Source: Pedobacter nanyangensis
Lineage (GTDB): Bacteria; Bacteroidota; Bacteroidia; Sphingobacteriales; Sphingobacteriaceae
Assembly (NCBI RefSeq): GCF_003313505.1
Contig: NZ_QMHO01000002.1
Span: 191,976 to 255,975 of the forward strand
Length of the DNA: 64,000 bases
Direction: 5' to 3'
Below, piece by piece: positions 17,228-26,390 of the stretch. The first letter of the stretch is position 1. Each line of letters starts with the position of its first letter. Below the pieces are notes generated by a model. That model did no database searches, had not been told where the DNA came from, and worked only from the letters and a program-made list of their open reading frames with translations. Both the position numbers and the translations under genes were made by a program.

Positions 17228-17845
17228 ATGGTTGCAGTAATCACAGGGGATATCATCAATTCGAGGGAATTGCCCGCACAATGGATGGCTACTTTAAAAG
17301 ATGCTTTATCGGCATTGCCCGAAAAAAACGCTAAATGGGAAATCTTTAGGGGCGATAGTTTTCAGGTCGAGCTGCCTATGGCCGAAGCTCTGCTAAATGC
17401 CTTATATATCAAGGCCTGTATCAAAACCATTAAAGGTGCTGATGTAAGAATGAGCATAGGCTTGGGTAAAGTTACCATTGCTTCAGAAAAAGTGACCGAA
17501 TCTAATGGAGAAGCCTATATCAATTCGGGAGAGGGCTTTGATATGCTTAAAGGCAACAAGGTAAACCTGCTGGTTAAAAGCCCGCTACCAAAGTTTGATG
17601 AAGATATGAACCTATATCTCAAACTGGCCTTAATTACCATGGATGGATGGAGCCCAACGGCTTCGGAAGTGGTAAAGCACATGCTCGAAAACTATAACGA
17701 AAAGCAGGATAAAATTGCCCAAATATCAGGAAGGAGCCAATCATCGATTAGTGAGGCATTAAAAAGGGCGCATTTTACCGAAATCATGGAATTGGAAAAT
17801 AAATACAGGGCCTTGGCTACAGAAATCTTTAAAAAATGGAAATAG
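17228..17845 (+). CDS. SatD family protein (cyclase-like core plus C-terminal helix-turn-helix)
   Basis: The reading frame is open from TTG-free upstream sequence at 17105, but the operator array lies there, and ATG at 17228 gives the conserved start MVAVITGDIINSR; the protein is then 205 residues. Members of the SatD family have no established function. Visible motifs are GD at 7-8, FRGDSF at 40-45 (D43), RMSIGLG at 74-80 and NGEAYINSG at 93-101. Order and spacing recall the metal-binding and nucleotide loops of class III cyclases or GGDEF-like palm domains. Residues about 150-185 (DKIAQISGRSQSSISEALKR) form a helix-turn-helix. It overlaps the next gene by 10 nt. Confidence 0.82.
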   Translation: MVAVITGDIINSRELPAQWMATLKDALSALPEKNAKWEIFRGDSFQVELPMAEALLNALYIKACIKTIKGADVRMSIGLGKVTIASEKVTESNGEAYINSGEGFDMLKGNKVNLLVKSPLPKFDEDMNLYLKLALITMDGWSPTASEVVKHMLENYNEKQDKIAQISGRSQSSISEALKRAHFTEIMELENKYRALATEIFKKWK

Positions 17846-18540
17846 CATTAATTAAATTCTTGTTGGCCCATGTGCTTGGCGATTTTTTTTTACAGCCCGA
17901 TAAATGGGTGGCAGAGAAGGAGAAGCTCAAACTAAAATCAAACAAACTGTATTGGCACGTGGCCGTTCATGTGTTGTTGGTTATGGTGATGTTCTTTTCT
18001 TTTGATATTTGGCCACAAGCATTAATTATAGGCATAAGCCACTACGCTATAGATGCTTGTAAGCTCATTTTTCAAAAGCCCAGAAATAAAAGGATATGGT
18101 TTTTTATAGACCAAGCATTACATATTATCGTAATTATTGCCTGTTGGTTAAGCATGTCAAAATCGGCAAGTATCGATTTTGGTTTTTTACAGGAGCAGAA
18201 GTTTTGGGTTTATATTTTTGGGGCATTGTTGCTCAGTTCGCCAACTGCGGTGGTCATTAAGGTAGTTATTGCTAAGTTTATCCCCGACAAAAGCCCTGTT
18301 TCTTTACAAAATGCAGGTAAATTTATTGGGATTTTGGAACGTTTGCTAATCTATGTTTTTATACTGACAGGTCATTTTGAGGCGGTGGGTTTTTTACTGG
18401 CAGCAAAATCTATTTTTAGGTTTGGTGATTTAAAAGAAGCAAATGAACTTAAATTGACCGAATATGTTTTAATAGGCACTTTATTAAGCTTTGGCATTGC
18501 CTTGGCTGTGGCTTTAGTGGTAGCCCATTTAAATTTATAG
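17836..18540 (+). CDS. DUF3307 family polytopic membrane protein
   Basis: A 234-residue protein with about six hydrophobic segments. Near the start is LLAHVLGDFFLQPDKWVAEK, the DUF3307 signature, followed by HVAVHVLLV, ISHYAIDACKL and IDQALHIIV. The repeated His and Asp residues in membrane segments could bind metal, as in YdjM-type membrane hydrolases, but that is inference. ATG 17836 lies inside the end of satD (TAG 17843-17845), so the two proteins are made together. The pair SatD-DUF3307 suggests a sensor or enzyme with a membrane partner. No function is known. Confidence 0.85.
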   Translation: MEIALIKFLLAHVLGDFFLQPDKWVAEKEKLKLKSNKLYWHVAVHVLLVMVMFFSFDIWPQALIIGISHYAIDACKLIFQKPRNKRIWFFIDQALHIIVIIACWLSMSKSASIDFGFLQEQKFWVYIFGALLLSSPTAVVIKVVIAKFIPDKSPVSLQNAGKFIGILERLLIYVFILTGHFEAVGFLLAAKSIFRFGDLKEANELKLTEYVLIGTLLSFGIALAVALVVAHLNL

Positions 18541-18573
18541 AGGAAATAACGTTACATTTTTAATCTCGCAGGA

Positions 18574-19923
18574 ATGCAGCCGTTCGAATTAAATAAGACA
18601 GACCTTTCTAAATTAAGAAAGGCGATAGAGGGCGATGACCAAGAGCTTAGCGGTATTTTGGCCGAATATCACGCATCGGAAATTGCCATTCTTTTCGATA
18701 ACATTAAGGCAGAGGACAGGCAGCGCATCATTAACCTGCTGGAGGTAGAAAAAGCATCAGAAGTTATTTCGGAGATGAGTGAGGAAGCTCATCCTGAGGA
18801 GCTTTTAATTCAACTGCATCCTGAAAAACGTACCGAAATTGTAGAGGAATTAGATTATGATGATGCAACAGACATCATCTCGCAGCTAGAGGAACACGAA
18901 CAGCATGAGATTTTAGGAGATTTAAGTAAGGATGATGCTGAAAGTATCCGGAATTTGTTGAGCTACCACGAGGAAACTGCGGGCGGCTTAATGAATACAC
19001 AGATGATTCAGGTGAACATTAACCTCACCAAAAAGGATGCGATTGACCAGATTATTAAGCAAAGCGAAGAAATTGAGGAGTTTTATACGGTATTTGTGGT
19101 AGATGATGAGCATATTTTTAAAGGCATTGTATCCTTAAAAGATATCATTAAAGCCAAAGGGAACGTGAAAATAACGGATATGGTGAAACCTGATGCTGTT
19201 TATGTGAATGCTGATACCGACCAGGAGGAAGTGGCGAAACTTTTGTCTCAATATAATTTAACCAGTATTCCTGTGGTTGATAATCATTTGAGATTGTTGG
19301 GACGGGTAACTTTTGACGACGTCATTGATGTTCTTGAAGACGAGAACACGGAAGATATCCTTAAAATATCGGGAGTTTCGGAAGATGAGGAACTTGCCGG
19401 TAACTGGATAGATGCCGTAAAATCTAGGCTGCCTTGGCTGATCATCAACCTCGGCACCGCTTTTTTAGCTTCGGCAGTAGTGAGGTATTATGAAGATACC
19501 TTGGCGCATTTGGCTATCTTATCAGCCTACATGACCATTATTGCCGGTATGGGCGGAAATGCCGCCACACAGGCATTGGCTGTTACGGTAAGGCGTATTT
19601 CTTTGTACGACCTAACGGATAAACAGGCGTATAGGGCAGTTTTGAAGGAATTTACGGTAGGAATGATCAATGGCGCCGTAACAGGAGCCATTGTATTGGT
19701 TTTTGCTTATTTCTTTGATGCTAATTTAATGCTTGGTGTGGTAATATTTTTGGCCATGACCGGGAATTTAATTATTGCAGGTTTTACAGGTGCCGGTATT
19801 CCATTGTTATTGAAAAGGGTAGGTATTGACCCTGCAATTGCATCTTCTATCATCATCACCACTTTTACAGACGTATTTGGGTTTTTGTTGTTGTTGGGCT
19901 TGGCGAGTAAGTTATTGTTGTAA
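18574..19923 (+). CDS. mgtE: Magnesium transporter MgtE
   Basis: A 449-residue Mg2+ channel/transporter of the inner membrane. An acidic helical N-domain (about 1-130, many Glu/Asp pairs) is followed by two CBS domains (about 135-255) that sense cytosolic Mg2+ and close the pore. A plug helix and five membrane segments complete the protein. The pore signature is GMGGNAATQALAV. Order and length match the family exactly. It lies 33 nt after the DUF3307 gene in the same direction and may share its transcript. Confidence 0.95.
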   Translation: MQPFELNKTDLSKLRKAIEGDDQELSGILAEYHASEIAILFDNIKAEDRQRIINLLEVEKASEVISEMSEEAHPEELLIQLHPEKRTEIVEELDYDDATDIISQLEEHEQHEILGDLSKDDAESIRNLLSYHEETAGGLMNTQMIQVNINLTKKDAIDQIIKQSEEIEEFYTVFVVDDEHIFKGIVSLKDIIKAKGNVKITDMVKPDAVYVNADTDQEEVAKLLSQYNLTSIPVVDNHLRLLGRVTFDDVIDVLEDENTEDILKISGVSEDEELAGNWIDAVKSRLPWLIINLGTAFLASAVVRYYEDTLAHLAILSAYMTIIAGMGGNAATQALAVTVRRISLYDLTDKQAYRAVLKEFTVGMINGAVTGAIVLVFAYFFDANLMLGVVIFLAMTGNLIIAGFTGAGIPLLLKRVGIDPAIASSIIITTFTDVFGFLLLLGLASKLLL

Positions 19924-20049
19924 ATCTTAGCAAAGCTTATGTAGTACGTCATTTCCTCCAAAGTAGGCCCCCTTTGAAGCGTGATTTAAATTTTGCCGCA
20001 TGAAGATTCCCAATCAGGTTGAAAATGACGTACTGTGAACATCAGATGA

Positions 20050-20463
20050 TTAAACTGCGGTAACCCTTGTTTCTACGTTGCCTTTTGTGGCTTTGGAATA
20101 AGGGCAAACAGCATGTGCTTTATCAGCCAGAGCCTGCGCTTCATCTATGCTGATATCTGGAATATGTACGTCCAAATCAGCAGAGAGTGCAAAACCATTG
20201 CCGTTTTTGTTAAAAGATATATGCACATTTATACTAGCATTGCTAGCATCCACACCTTGGGGATCTGCTACCGATTGTAGAGCCCCCAAATAACATGCAC
20301 CCCATGCCGTGGCAAATAACTGCTCGGGATTTGGCGCACCGCCCTGTCCGCCCATTTCCTTAGGCTTTCTTAAATCTGTTTCAAATATGCCGTCACTTGA
20401 CTTTGCGTGGCCATCTCTACCGCCTATTACGGTAACCGAGGCCGTATATACTTTTTCCATCAT
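20050..20463 (-). CDS. ohr: Organic hydroperoxide resistance protein (Ohr)
   Basis: A 137-residue thiol peroxidase of the OsmC/Ohr family that reduces organic hydroperoxides. The redox cysteines are C57 (AWGACYLGAL) and C120 (AHAVCPYSKATKGN), with GGAPNPEQLFA typical of Ohr rather than OsmC. Two start codons in tandem (MM) are possible. No MarR-type OhrR is adjacent. It converges with mgtE; the 126-nt gap between them shows no T-rich terminator. Confidence 0.94.
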   Translation of the reverse strand: MMEKVYTASVTVIGGRDGHAKSSDGIFETDLRKPKEMGGQGGAPNPEQLFATAWGACYLGALQSVADPQGVDASNASINVHISFNKNGNGFALSADLDVHIPDISIDEAQALADKAHAVCPYSKATKGNVETRVTAV

Positions 20464-20523
20464 GGTCTTTCTTTTTCTGTAAGCAACAAATGAAAGACTT
20501 TTTAGTTTGGCAAAGTAACCAGG

Positions 20524-22770
20524 CTATATCTTGATTTTCTCGGTAAGCTTGAAAATATCGTAGGATACTTTCTGGATCAAATCGAACTGTTCCTCAATTA
20601 CGATAGCCGTGTTGGAAAGCTGAGGTTCGGGAGGGTTCTTTAACCTGATCAATGGGACGTTGCTTGCTTCAACAACTTCCTTATGGAGGTTTTCACTGGC
20701 ATTTTCCAACAAGTAGGTGGTATTTTCAGCAATGGGCCTAATTTCCTGATAATTGGTGCAAATGAAATGATGCTCCTTGATGTACAACGATAAACTCGCT
20801 ACATAAGAAGAAAGCAAGTGGTTGAGTACCGTAAACTGATGTAGCTCTTGCATGTGCACCTGTTTGCTCTTCGGTTCCGAAAACATCCGCTGAAACAATG
20901 AAGCCAAATTGGAGCTCTTTACAAAAACCTCTTTTCGGGCCAACTTGTAGCTCGTTAAATCTGAACTATTTTCGAAATGCAATTTGATTACTTCCGCAAA
21001 ATAATACTTGTTGGCATTAATTATGTCAACCATTGCTTCTTTCACCTTCTCATGCTCCCAATTAGGGAAAAGGGAATAACTGGCCAGTAGGGCAATCCCC
21101 GAACCGATTAAGGTATCATAAATTCTTTCTCTGGCAATTGACATGGTACCCATGCCCAAAAATTCGAAGATAATGAGAATATATGGCGTCATGAACAATA
21201 CACTCACGACGTAGTTTTTGCGCTGGAAACTATAGCCGGCAATCATGAACAAAATGAGGATCACAAATAACGTGTTCTTATCGTGTACGTAATGTAAAAT
21301 GGCCATTCCTATAAACGCACCGGCAATAGTCCCAATAATACGGTGGTAATTTCGTTCCTTGGTTAAGCTAAATCCAGGTTTCGAGATCACGAGTATGGTC
21401 AATAAAATCCAGTAGCTATGGGCAAAATCCAAGCTTCGGGCCACCACAAACCCAATAAACATTACAATGGCCACCCTTACCGAATGTCTGAAAGTGGAAG
21501 ACTTAAAAGTAAGGTTGTCTAATAATAGTTTAATGTTGATTTCCTGCGAAGTCACAAACTTGGCAACGTCAACATCTCCCTTCTTGATTTTACGTTTTTC
21601 CTTCTTGTTAAAATATTGGTTGATGGTTTTGATCCGGCCTACAATGTTCTCGATATTCACCTCAATGTTGCGCAGAGCGATAATGCCCAAAGTGTTGTAA
21701 GTCTCACCTTTCTGTTGCTCTAAGTCGCTAATTTCCTGTCTTAGTTTTAACAGGTCGTTTTCTAGATTTTCGGCTAACGTCGGAATACCGCCACTCTTTA
21801 AGGCAAAAGCAATATCATCTAATGAATCGGCAATTTTATTGATGGCTTCCTCGTAATGAGATAAAATGCCTATCGAGTCAAATTGCTGGTGTAGTTGTTT
21901 ATAGTTGTAATAGGTAGACATTACCTGCTCAAACAAATCTACCGTATCGGTAAAAACAATCAGTAAAAACCTGCCCTGTGGGGTCGATTCCCTTACAATT
22001 TCCCTTGTTTTAAAAAGCACTTCTCTAACCTCGTCCTGCTTTTGGTGTACGTCTACCTGTAATTGAAGCAAGTCGGCGTAGTTTTTCTCGTAGTTGGTGT
22101 TATGGGAGTAAAATTTCGCTTTGGCCCTCAAAAAGTCTGCAATTTCATGTATCGAGTCGCTTAAGGTTTGTTGCGCAAGGCGATACGGGCGCAGCCGATA
22201 AATAATGTAGCTCAAAGAGGTGTACCAAATGCTGCCAATAAATACCAATACACTGTAAAAAATCACTTCCTGCCACGGCCTCACGTCATCAATGCTCAAA
22301 ATCATGATCAGTAAAACCGAAGTGCCGATAGAAGCGGCCCGGTTTCCATATAGGAATAACATGGAAAATACAAAGCTGAAAACTACCACCATAATACCCG
22401 TGAAAACATCACTTTTATTGGTTAAGCCTACCACGATACTCACCAAAAATAGTAGAGCAGTAGTAACCAACATGGCGTTTCTACGATGATGGATTGGGCC
22501 TGGTGAGTCCACTATGCTCACGCAAAGGGCACCTAGGGATAAAGTCATGCCGTATTGAAGCATCCCAAAGTGAGCCATGATTAGCGAAGGGCAAAGTACA
22601 CCGAAACTAATTCGGAGACCCTCCGCAAAATAATTGCTCAATAAAAAATCTTGGGTATCTCTAATCGGGCGTTGAAGCATATACAAATCTAACACTATTT
22701 GCGCTGAAATGATTTTAAAATGGCGAGAAATAGTCGCTTTTGTCATTTGTAAACTTTTAAGCATATCCAT
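20524..22770 (-). CDS. FUSC-family (YccS/YhfK-like) inner-membrane protein
   Basis: A 748-residue membrane protein made of two halves. Each half has a cluster of five or six membrane segments (about 50-195 and 410-560) followed by a long helical cytoplasmic part. This is the duplicated FUSC layout seen in YccS, YhfK and aromatic-acid exporter AaeB. The region around residues 430-480 (VRVAIVMFIGFVVARSL, ILLTILVISKPGFSLTKER) is the FUSC signature. The substrate is unknown; efflux of aromatic acids is only a family-level guess. It is divergent from the DmpA-type peptidase, whose ATG is 34 nt away. Confidence 0.88.
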   Translation of the reverse strand: MDMLKSLQMTKATISRHFKIISAQIVLDLYMLQRPIRDTQDFLLSNYFAEGLRISFGVLCPSLIMAHFGMLQYGMTLSLGALCVSIVDSPGPIHHRRNAMLVTTALLFLVSIVVGLTNKSDVFTGIMVVVFSFVFSMLFLYGNRAASIGTSVLLIMILSIDDVRPWQEVIFYSVLVFIGSIWYTSLSYIIYRLRPYRLAQQTLSDSIHEIADFLRAKAKFYSHNTNYEKNYADLLQLQVDVHQKQDEVREVLFKTREIVRESTPQGRFLLIVFTDTVDLFEQVMSTYYNYKQLHQQFDSIGILSHYEEAINKIADSLDDIAFALKSGGIPTLAENLENDLLKLRQEISDLEQQKGETYNTLGIIALRNIEVNIENIVGRIKTINQYFNKKEKRKIKKGDVDVAKFVTSQEINIKLLLDNLTFKSSTFRHSVRVAIVMFIGFVVARSLDFAHSYWILLTILVISKPGFSLTKERNYHRIIGTIAGAFIGMAILHYVHDKNTLFVILILFMIAGYSFQRKNYVVSVLFMTPYILIIFEFLGMGTMSIARERIYDTLIGSGIALLASYSLFPNWEHEKVKEAMVDIINANKYYFAEVIKLHFENSSDLTSYKLARKEVFVKSSNLASLFQRMFSEPKSKQVHMQELHQFTVLNHLLSSYVASLSLYIKEHHFICTNYQEIRPIAENTTYLLENASENLHKEVVEASNVPLIRLKNPPEPQLSNTAIVIEEQFDLIQKVSYDIFKLTEKIKI

Positions 22771-22804
22771 AGCTTAGCGTGAATTTATTTTAGTGCCAAA
22801 TGAT

Positions 22805-23977
22805 ATGAAGGTTGATAAAATTTTGATAATGGGATTGGCTGTTTTGATGTCAACAACCGTTAATGCGCAGGAAAAAAGAGCAAGAGCCCGTGATTTTGGA
22901 GTTTTTACAGGCATACTCCACACCGGTAAATATAATGCCATTACTGATGTGGCAGGGGTGAAAGTTGGACATGCAACTTTGATTGAAGGAGACTCTGTAA
23001 GAACTGGCGTAACGGCCATCATCCCACATGGGGGGAATGTATTTCAGGACAAACTTCCCGCAGCTATTTACGTAGGCAATGGTTTTGGCAAGTCTATGGG
23101 TTTATCTCAAATTAAGGAGTTAGGGAATTTAGAAACGCCAATTTTATTGACCAACACCTTAAATACCCCCTTGGTGGCCAATGCTTTAATTGATTACATG
23201 CTTTTGCAACCTGGTAACGAGCAGGTGAGGTCCGTAAATGCCATGGTTGGAGAAACCAATGATGGCGGATTAAATGATATTAGGGGACGCCATGTGCGTG
23301 CTGAACATGTTCTGAAAGCCATAAAAGAAGCTAAGGACGGCATGGTAGACGAAGGTTGTGTTGGTGCGGGTACCGGAACCGAAGCATTAGGTTATAAGGG
23401 CGGTATTGGAACGTCATCCAGGGTGCTGCCTGCATCAAGAGGCGGCTATACCGTTGGCGTACTGGTGCAATCTAATTTTGGTGGCGTATTACAAATCAAC
23501 GGAGCGCCGGTAGGTAGGGAGCTAAACAATTTTTACCTAATGGATAAAAGCAAACCTTATAAGGCGGATGGTTCCTGTATGATTATTATTGCTACCGATG
23601 CGCCACTTTCCGATAGAAATTTGGAACGGTTAGCAAAGCGGTCTTACATTGCCTTTGGTAACGTGGGTGCTTTTTCTTCCAATGGTAGCGGTGACTATGC
23701 GGTAGCGTTTTCTACTTATGAGAAAAACAGAATTCCGTATCAATCCAAAAACAAAGTAAGGAATATAGATGATTTGAATAACGACGAATTATCACCTTTG
23801 TTCATGGCGGTTTGGGAGGCAACAGAAGAAGCCTTGTTAAATTCTTTGTTTATGGCTACAGACACCAAGGCGAATGGCCGCGAGGTGAAGGCCTTGCCTA
23901 TCAAAAAAACATTGGAAATTTTAAAGAAATACAATGCGCTCCATCAAAATGCGCTGCCTAAAGCCATCGAAAAATAG
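22805..23977 (+). CDS. Secreted P1-family (DmpA-type) aminopeptidase
   Basis: A 390-residue N-terminal nucleophile hydrolase of the DmpA/BapA family, which self-cleaves and releases N-terminal residues or acts on D- and beta-peptides. The frame is open from GTG 22793, but ATG 22805 gives a good signal peptide (MKVDKILIMGLAVLMSTTVN). Conserved parts are NAITDVAGVKVGH, NDGGLNDIRG and GAGTGTEALGYKGGIGTSSR. The self-cleavage site is DG-SC, with Ser257 as nucleophile, followed by MIIIATDAPLSDRNLERLAK. Signal peptide and site position match DmpA (Gly249-Ser250) after maturation. Confidence 0.92.
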   Translation: MKVDKILIMGLAVLMSTTVNAQEKRARARDFGVFTGILHTGKYNAITDVAGVKVGHATLIEGDSVRTGVTAIIPHGGNVFQDKLPAAIYVGNGFGKSMGLSQIKELGNLETPILLTNTLNTPLVANALIDYMLLQPGNEQVRSVNAMVGETNDGGLNDIRGRHVRAEHVLKAIKEAKDGMVDEGCVGAGTGTEALGYKGGIGTSSRVLPASRGGYTVGVLVQSNFGGVLQINGAPVGRELNNFYLMDKSKPYKADGSCMIIIATDAPLSDRNLERLAKRSYIAFGNVGAFSSNGSGDYAVAFSTYEKNRIPYQSKNKVRNIDDLNNDELSPLFMAVWEATEEALLNSLFMATDTKANGREVKALPIKKTLEILKKYNALHQNALPKAIEK

Positions 23978-24141
23978 GTGAAATGAATTTTTTTGTTAAT
24001 AAGTTGCATGTGAATAACTTACAGTACATTTAGGGCAATATGCCGATTCCAGCAAAATAATTAAGTTTTTCAGTTTTTAATGATGTTGGTTAGTGGTAAA
24101 TATTTGGTTCATAACTTGTTAATAAAATTCAGTTGATTTTC

Positions 24142-24594
24142 TTGCAAGAAGTGCTTGGCTGTAGTAACTTAGATACTATCAAAACGAAGTACTTTGATCG
24201 TCTAAAAAAATCCAAAACGAATGAAGAAGTTGAAAAGCTAAAATCTTCGGGATTAAAAATTGTTTCAGTCTACACATGTTTTTGATAACATGGTAGGTTC
24301 ATAGAGGTTCAACACCGAAATGAATAAGACAGCAAAACTCAGGTCGTCCGCAAGGAAGGATGGAGAGAAGCAAACGGGTAGAAGTACCTTATGCTGAACA
24401 AAAAAATAGACAATGATGGAAAAACTGGAACTCTATGGAGCGAAAGTTAGCAACATCATCTCAAGGCAGAACAATCGAAAGAAAGGGAAGCTAAGAAGGT
24501 CAGGTAAAATTCGATTGATAGCTTACCATTGTTTACGAATGAAGGTAAGTTTAAACGGAGAACCAAATCGAAAGAGGAAGTTCTCCGTTTTTTT
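24142..24594 (+). ncRNA. Candidate non-coding or small-ORF transcript ending in a strong terminator
   Basis: The 679-nt gap 23978-24656 has no convincing gene, yet a strong intrinsic terminator at 24553-24594 lies 62 nt before phoH and not behind any annotated gene on that strand. So some transcript should end here. Inside are a 47-codon TTG-start frame (24142-24285) rich in charged residues, two tiny ATG frames and a purine-rich stretch at about 24300-24540. No match to tmRNA, RNase P RNA or 6S RNA landmarks was found by eye. The 5' end given is arbitrary. Confidence 0.35.
24553..24594 (+). terminator. Strong Rho-independent terminator upstream of phoH
   Basis: AAACGGAGAAC (24553-24563) pairs perfectly with GTTCTCCGTTT (24580-24590), with four more T residues after it. 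The 11-bp stem and T tract make a clear terminator with no protein gene directly before it. Confidence 0.85.
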
Positions 24595-24656
24595 GTGGAC
24601 ACAAAGTTTGATCTCGTCATCCATCTTTGCTTGATAAGTGCTAAATTTAGATAATC

Positions 24657-26003
24657 ATGGCAAAAAAGGAAAACCCGCAGCTTTTTAAAAAGATATTTGT
24701 ACTTGATACTTCAGTGATTTTGTACGACCACAACGCAGTCAATAATTTTCAGGAGCATGATGTAGCCGTTCCGGCACTAGTGCTTGAAGAACTGGATAAT
24801 TTCAAAAGCGGCAATGATACCCGTAATTTCGAAGCCCGTAATTTTATCCGTATCATTGACAGTGCCTCTAAAAATAATTTGCTCAATAAATGGTCGGTAT
24901 TAAACAAGCAAAGTACCGGAAGGTTTAAAATCCAGATCAACGAACAACCCAGCCAACAAAATGCGGAAACCATGTTTAGCCATGGCAAGTTTGATAATCG
25001 GATCCTGAATGCTGCCCTGGTGCTTAAAGAAGAGCATCCCAATCAAAAAGTGGTATTGGTATCGAAAGATATTTGCCTGCGCTTAAAAGCCAAAGCACTG
25101 GCGCTGCATGCGGAGGATTACGAGACCGGAAAGGTGAAAAACGTGGAGGAGCTTTATAGCGGTAAAACAATACTGAAAATTTCGGATGCTGCAATGTTGG
25201 ATGATTTGAAACGGAATAAAGTGATTGATGCCGCATCGTTAGATTTACCGTACACCGTCTCTAATCATTTTTATGTGCTCAAAAATAAACGCAAGGAACA
25301 AATTACGTTTTACAACGTAAACGATCATAGCTTGAAACTGGTAAAAGAGGAGCCTGTTTTTGGAGTATCACCACGTAATGCCGAGCAAAGTTTTGCCATA
25401 GAGGCCCTGCTAAATCCGGCCATTAAGCTAGTGACCATACAAGGCAACGCCGGAACAGGGAAAACATTACTTGCTTTGGCCAGCGCTTTGGAACAACGCA
25501 GAAACTACCGCCAAATTTATATCACTAGGCCAATTGTGCCTTTGAGCAATAAAGATATTGGCTTTTTGCCCGGCGATGTGAAGTCGAAAGTGGATCCGTA
25601 CATGGCGCCCATTTGGGACAACCTGAAATTTATCCGCGAGCAGTTTGCCAACGATGAAAAAATGCAGCACAAGATAGATGAACTGGTGAGTACAGAAAAA
25701 ATTGAAATCGCTCCTTTGGCCTTTATTCGCGGTAGAACTTTGAATAAGATTTTCTTTATGGTAGACGAAGCCCAAAATCTTACACCTCACGAAATTAAAA
25801 CCATCATTAGCCGTGCAGGCGAGGATACCAAAATTGTATTTACAGGAGATGTATATCAGATAGACACGCCTTATCTGGATTCGGAAAGTAATGGTTTGTC
25901 TTATCTCATTGAAAACGCTAAAAATCATCCCTTGTACGCCCACATTACGCTACAAAAAGGCGAACGCAGTGAGCTGGCCAATTTAGCAACGGAACTGTTG
26001 TAA
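24657..26003 (+). CDS. PIN domain-PhoH family ATPase (PhoH2 type)
   Basis: A 448-residue fusion of an N-terminal PIN ribonuclease domain and a PhoH ATPase. PIN acidic residues appear as VLDTS (D17), LEELD (about 44-47), FDNRIL (D113) and VSKD (D138). The PhoH part has Walker A GNAGTGKT at 263-270, ITRPIVPLSNKDIGFLPG and Walker B FFMVDEAQNL near 380. PIN-PhoH proteins are described as sequence-specific RNA helicase/RNases in mycobacteria. The gene is preceded by a terminator, so it should have its own promoter in 24595-24656, which has CATCTTTG as a one-mismatch -7 box. Confidence 0.94.
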   Translation: MAKKENPQLFKKIFVLDTSVILYDHNAVNNFQEHDVAVPALVLEELDNFKSGNDTRNFEARNFIRIIDSASKNNLLNKWSVLNKQSTGRFKIQINEQPSQQNAETMFSHGKFDNRILNAALVLKEEHPNQKVVLVSKDICLRLKAKALALHAEDYETGKVKNVEELYSGKTILKISDAAMLDDLKRNKVIDAASLDLPYTVSNHFYVLKNKRKEQITFYNVNDHSLKLVKEEPVFGVSPRNAEQSFAIEALLNPAIKLVTIQGNAGTGKTLLALASALEQRRNYRQIYITRPIVPLSNKDIGFLPGDVKSKVDPYMAPIWDNLKFIREQFANDEKMQHKIDELVSTEKIEIAPLAFIRGRTLNKIFFMVDEAQNLTPHEIKTIISRAGEDTKIVFTGDVYQIDTPYLDSESNGLSYLIENAKNHPLYAHITLQKGERSELANLATELL

Positions 26004-26390
26004 TTAACTAATGAGATGATGTAATAATTTGTTGATTAGCTAATTGTCTAACGAACGAAGCAATACGGTGAAAATCTACAAATATCAAAGGAACAGTTCA
26101 AATATTATCAAATGACCTCACTAACCAATTAACTAATGAGATGATGTAATAATTTGTTGATTAGCTAATTGTCTAACGAACGAAGCAATACGGTGAAAAT
26201 CTACAAATATCAAAGGAACAGTTCAAATATTATCAAATGACCTCACTAACCAATTAACTAATGAGATGATGTAATAATTTGTTGATTAGCTAATTGTCTA
26301 ACGAACGAAGCAATAGGGTGAAAATCTAAAAATATCAAAGGAACAGTTCAGATATTATCAAATGACCTCATTAACCAATTAGCTAATTCC
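26002..26390. repeat. 125-bp tandem repeat, three copies plus a stub
   Basis: Copies lie at 26002-26126, 26127-26251 and 26252-26376, with a degraded start of a fourth to about 26390. The first two look identical; the third has a few changes (acgg to aggg, ctac to ctaa, cact to catt). Each copy contains an imperfect stem, CAATTAACTAAT ... ATTAGCTAATTG. The array sits between the convergent stop codons of phoH and the MFS gene and overlaps both by a base or so. Confidence 0.9.

Noticed and set aside
24413..24634. A 73-codon frame before phoH
   Set aside because: It reads through the strong terminator stem and has a biased basic composition expected from purine-rich non-coding DNA.
26002..26376. 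CRISPR array
   Set aside because: The units are 125 bp long and repeated in full, without short constant repeats and variable spacers; no cas genes are near. The same holds for 57123-57548.
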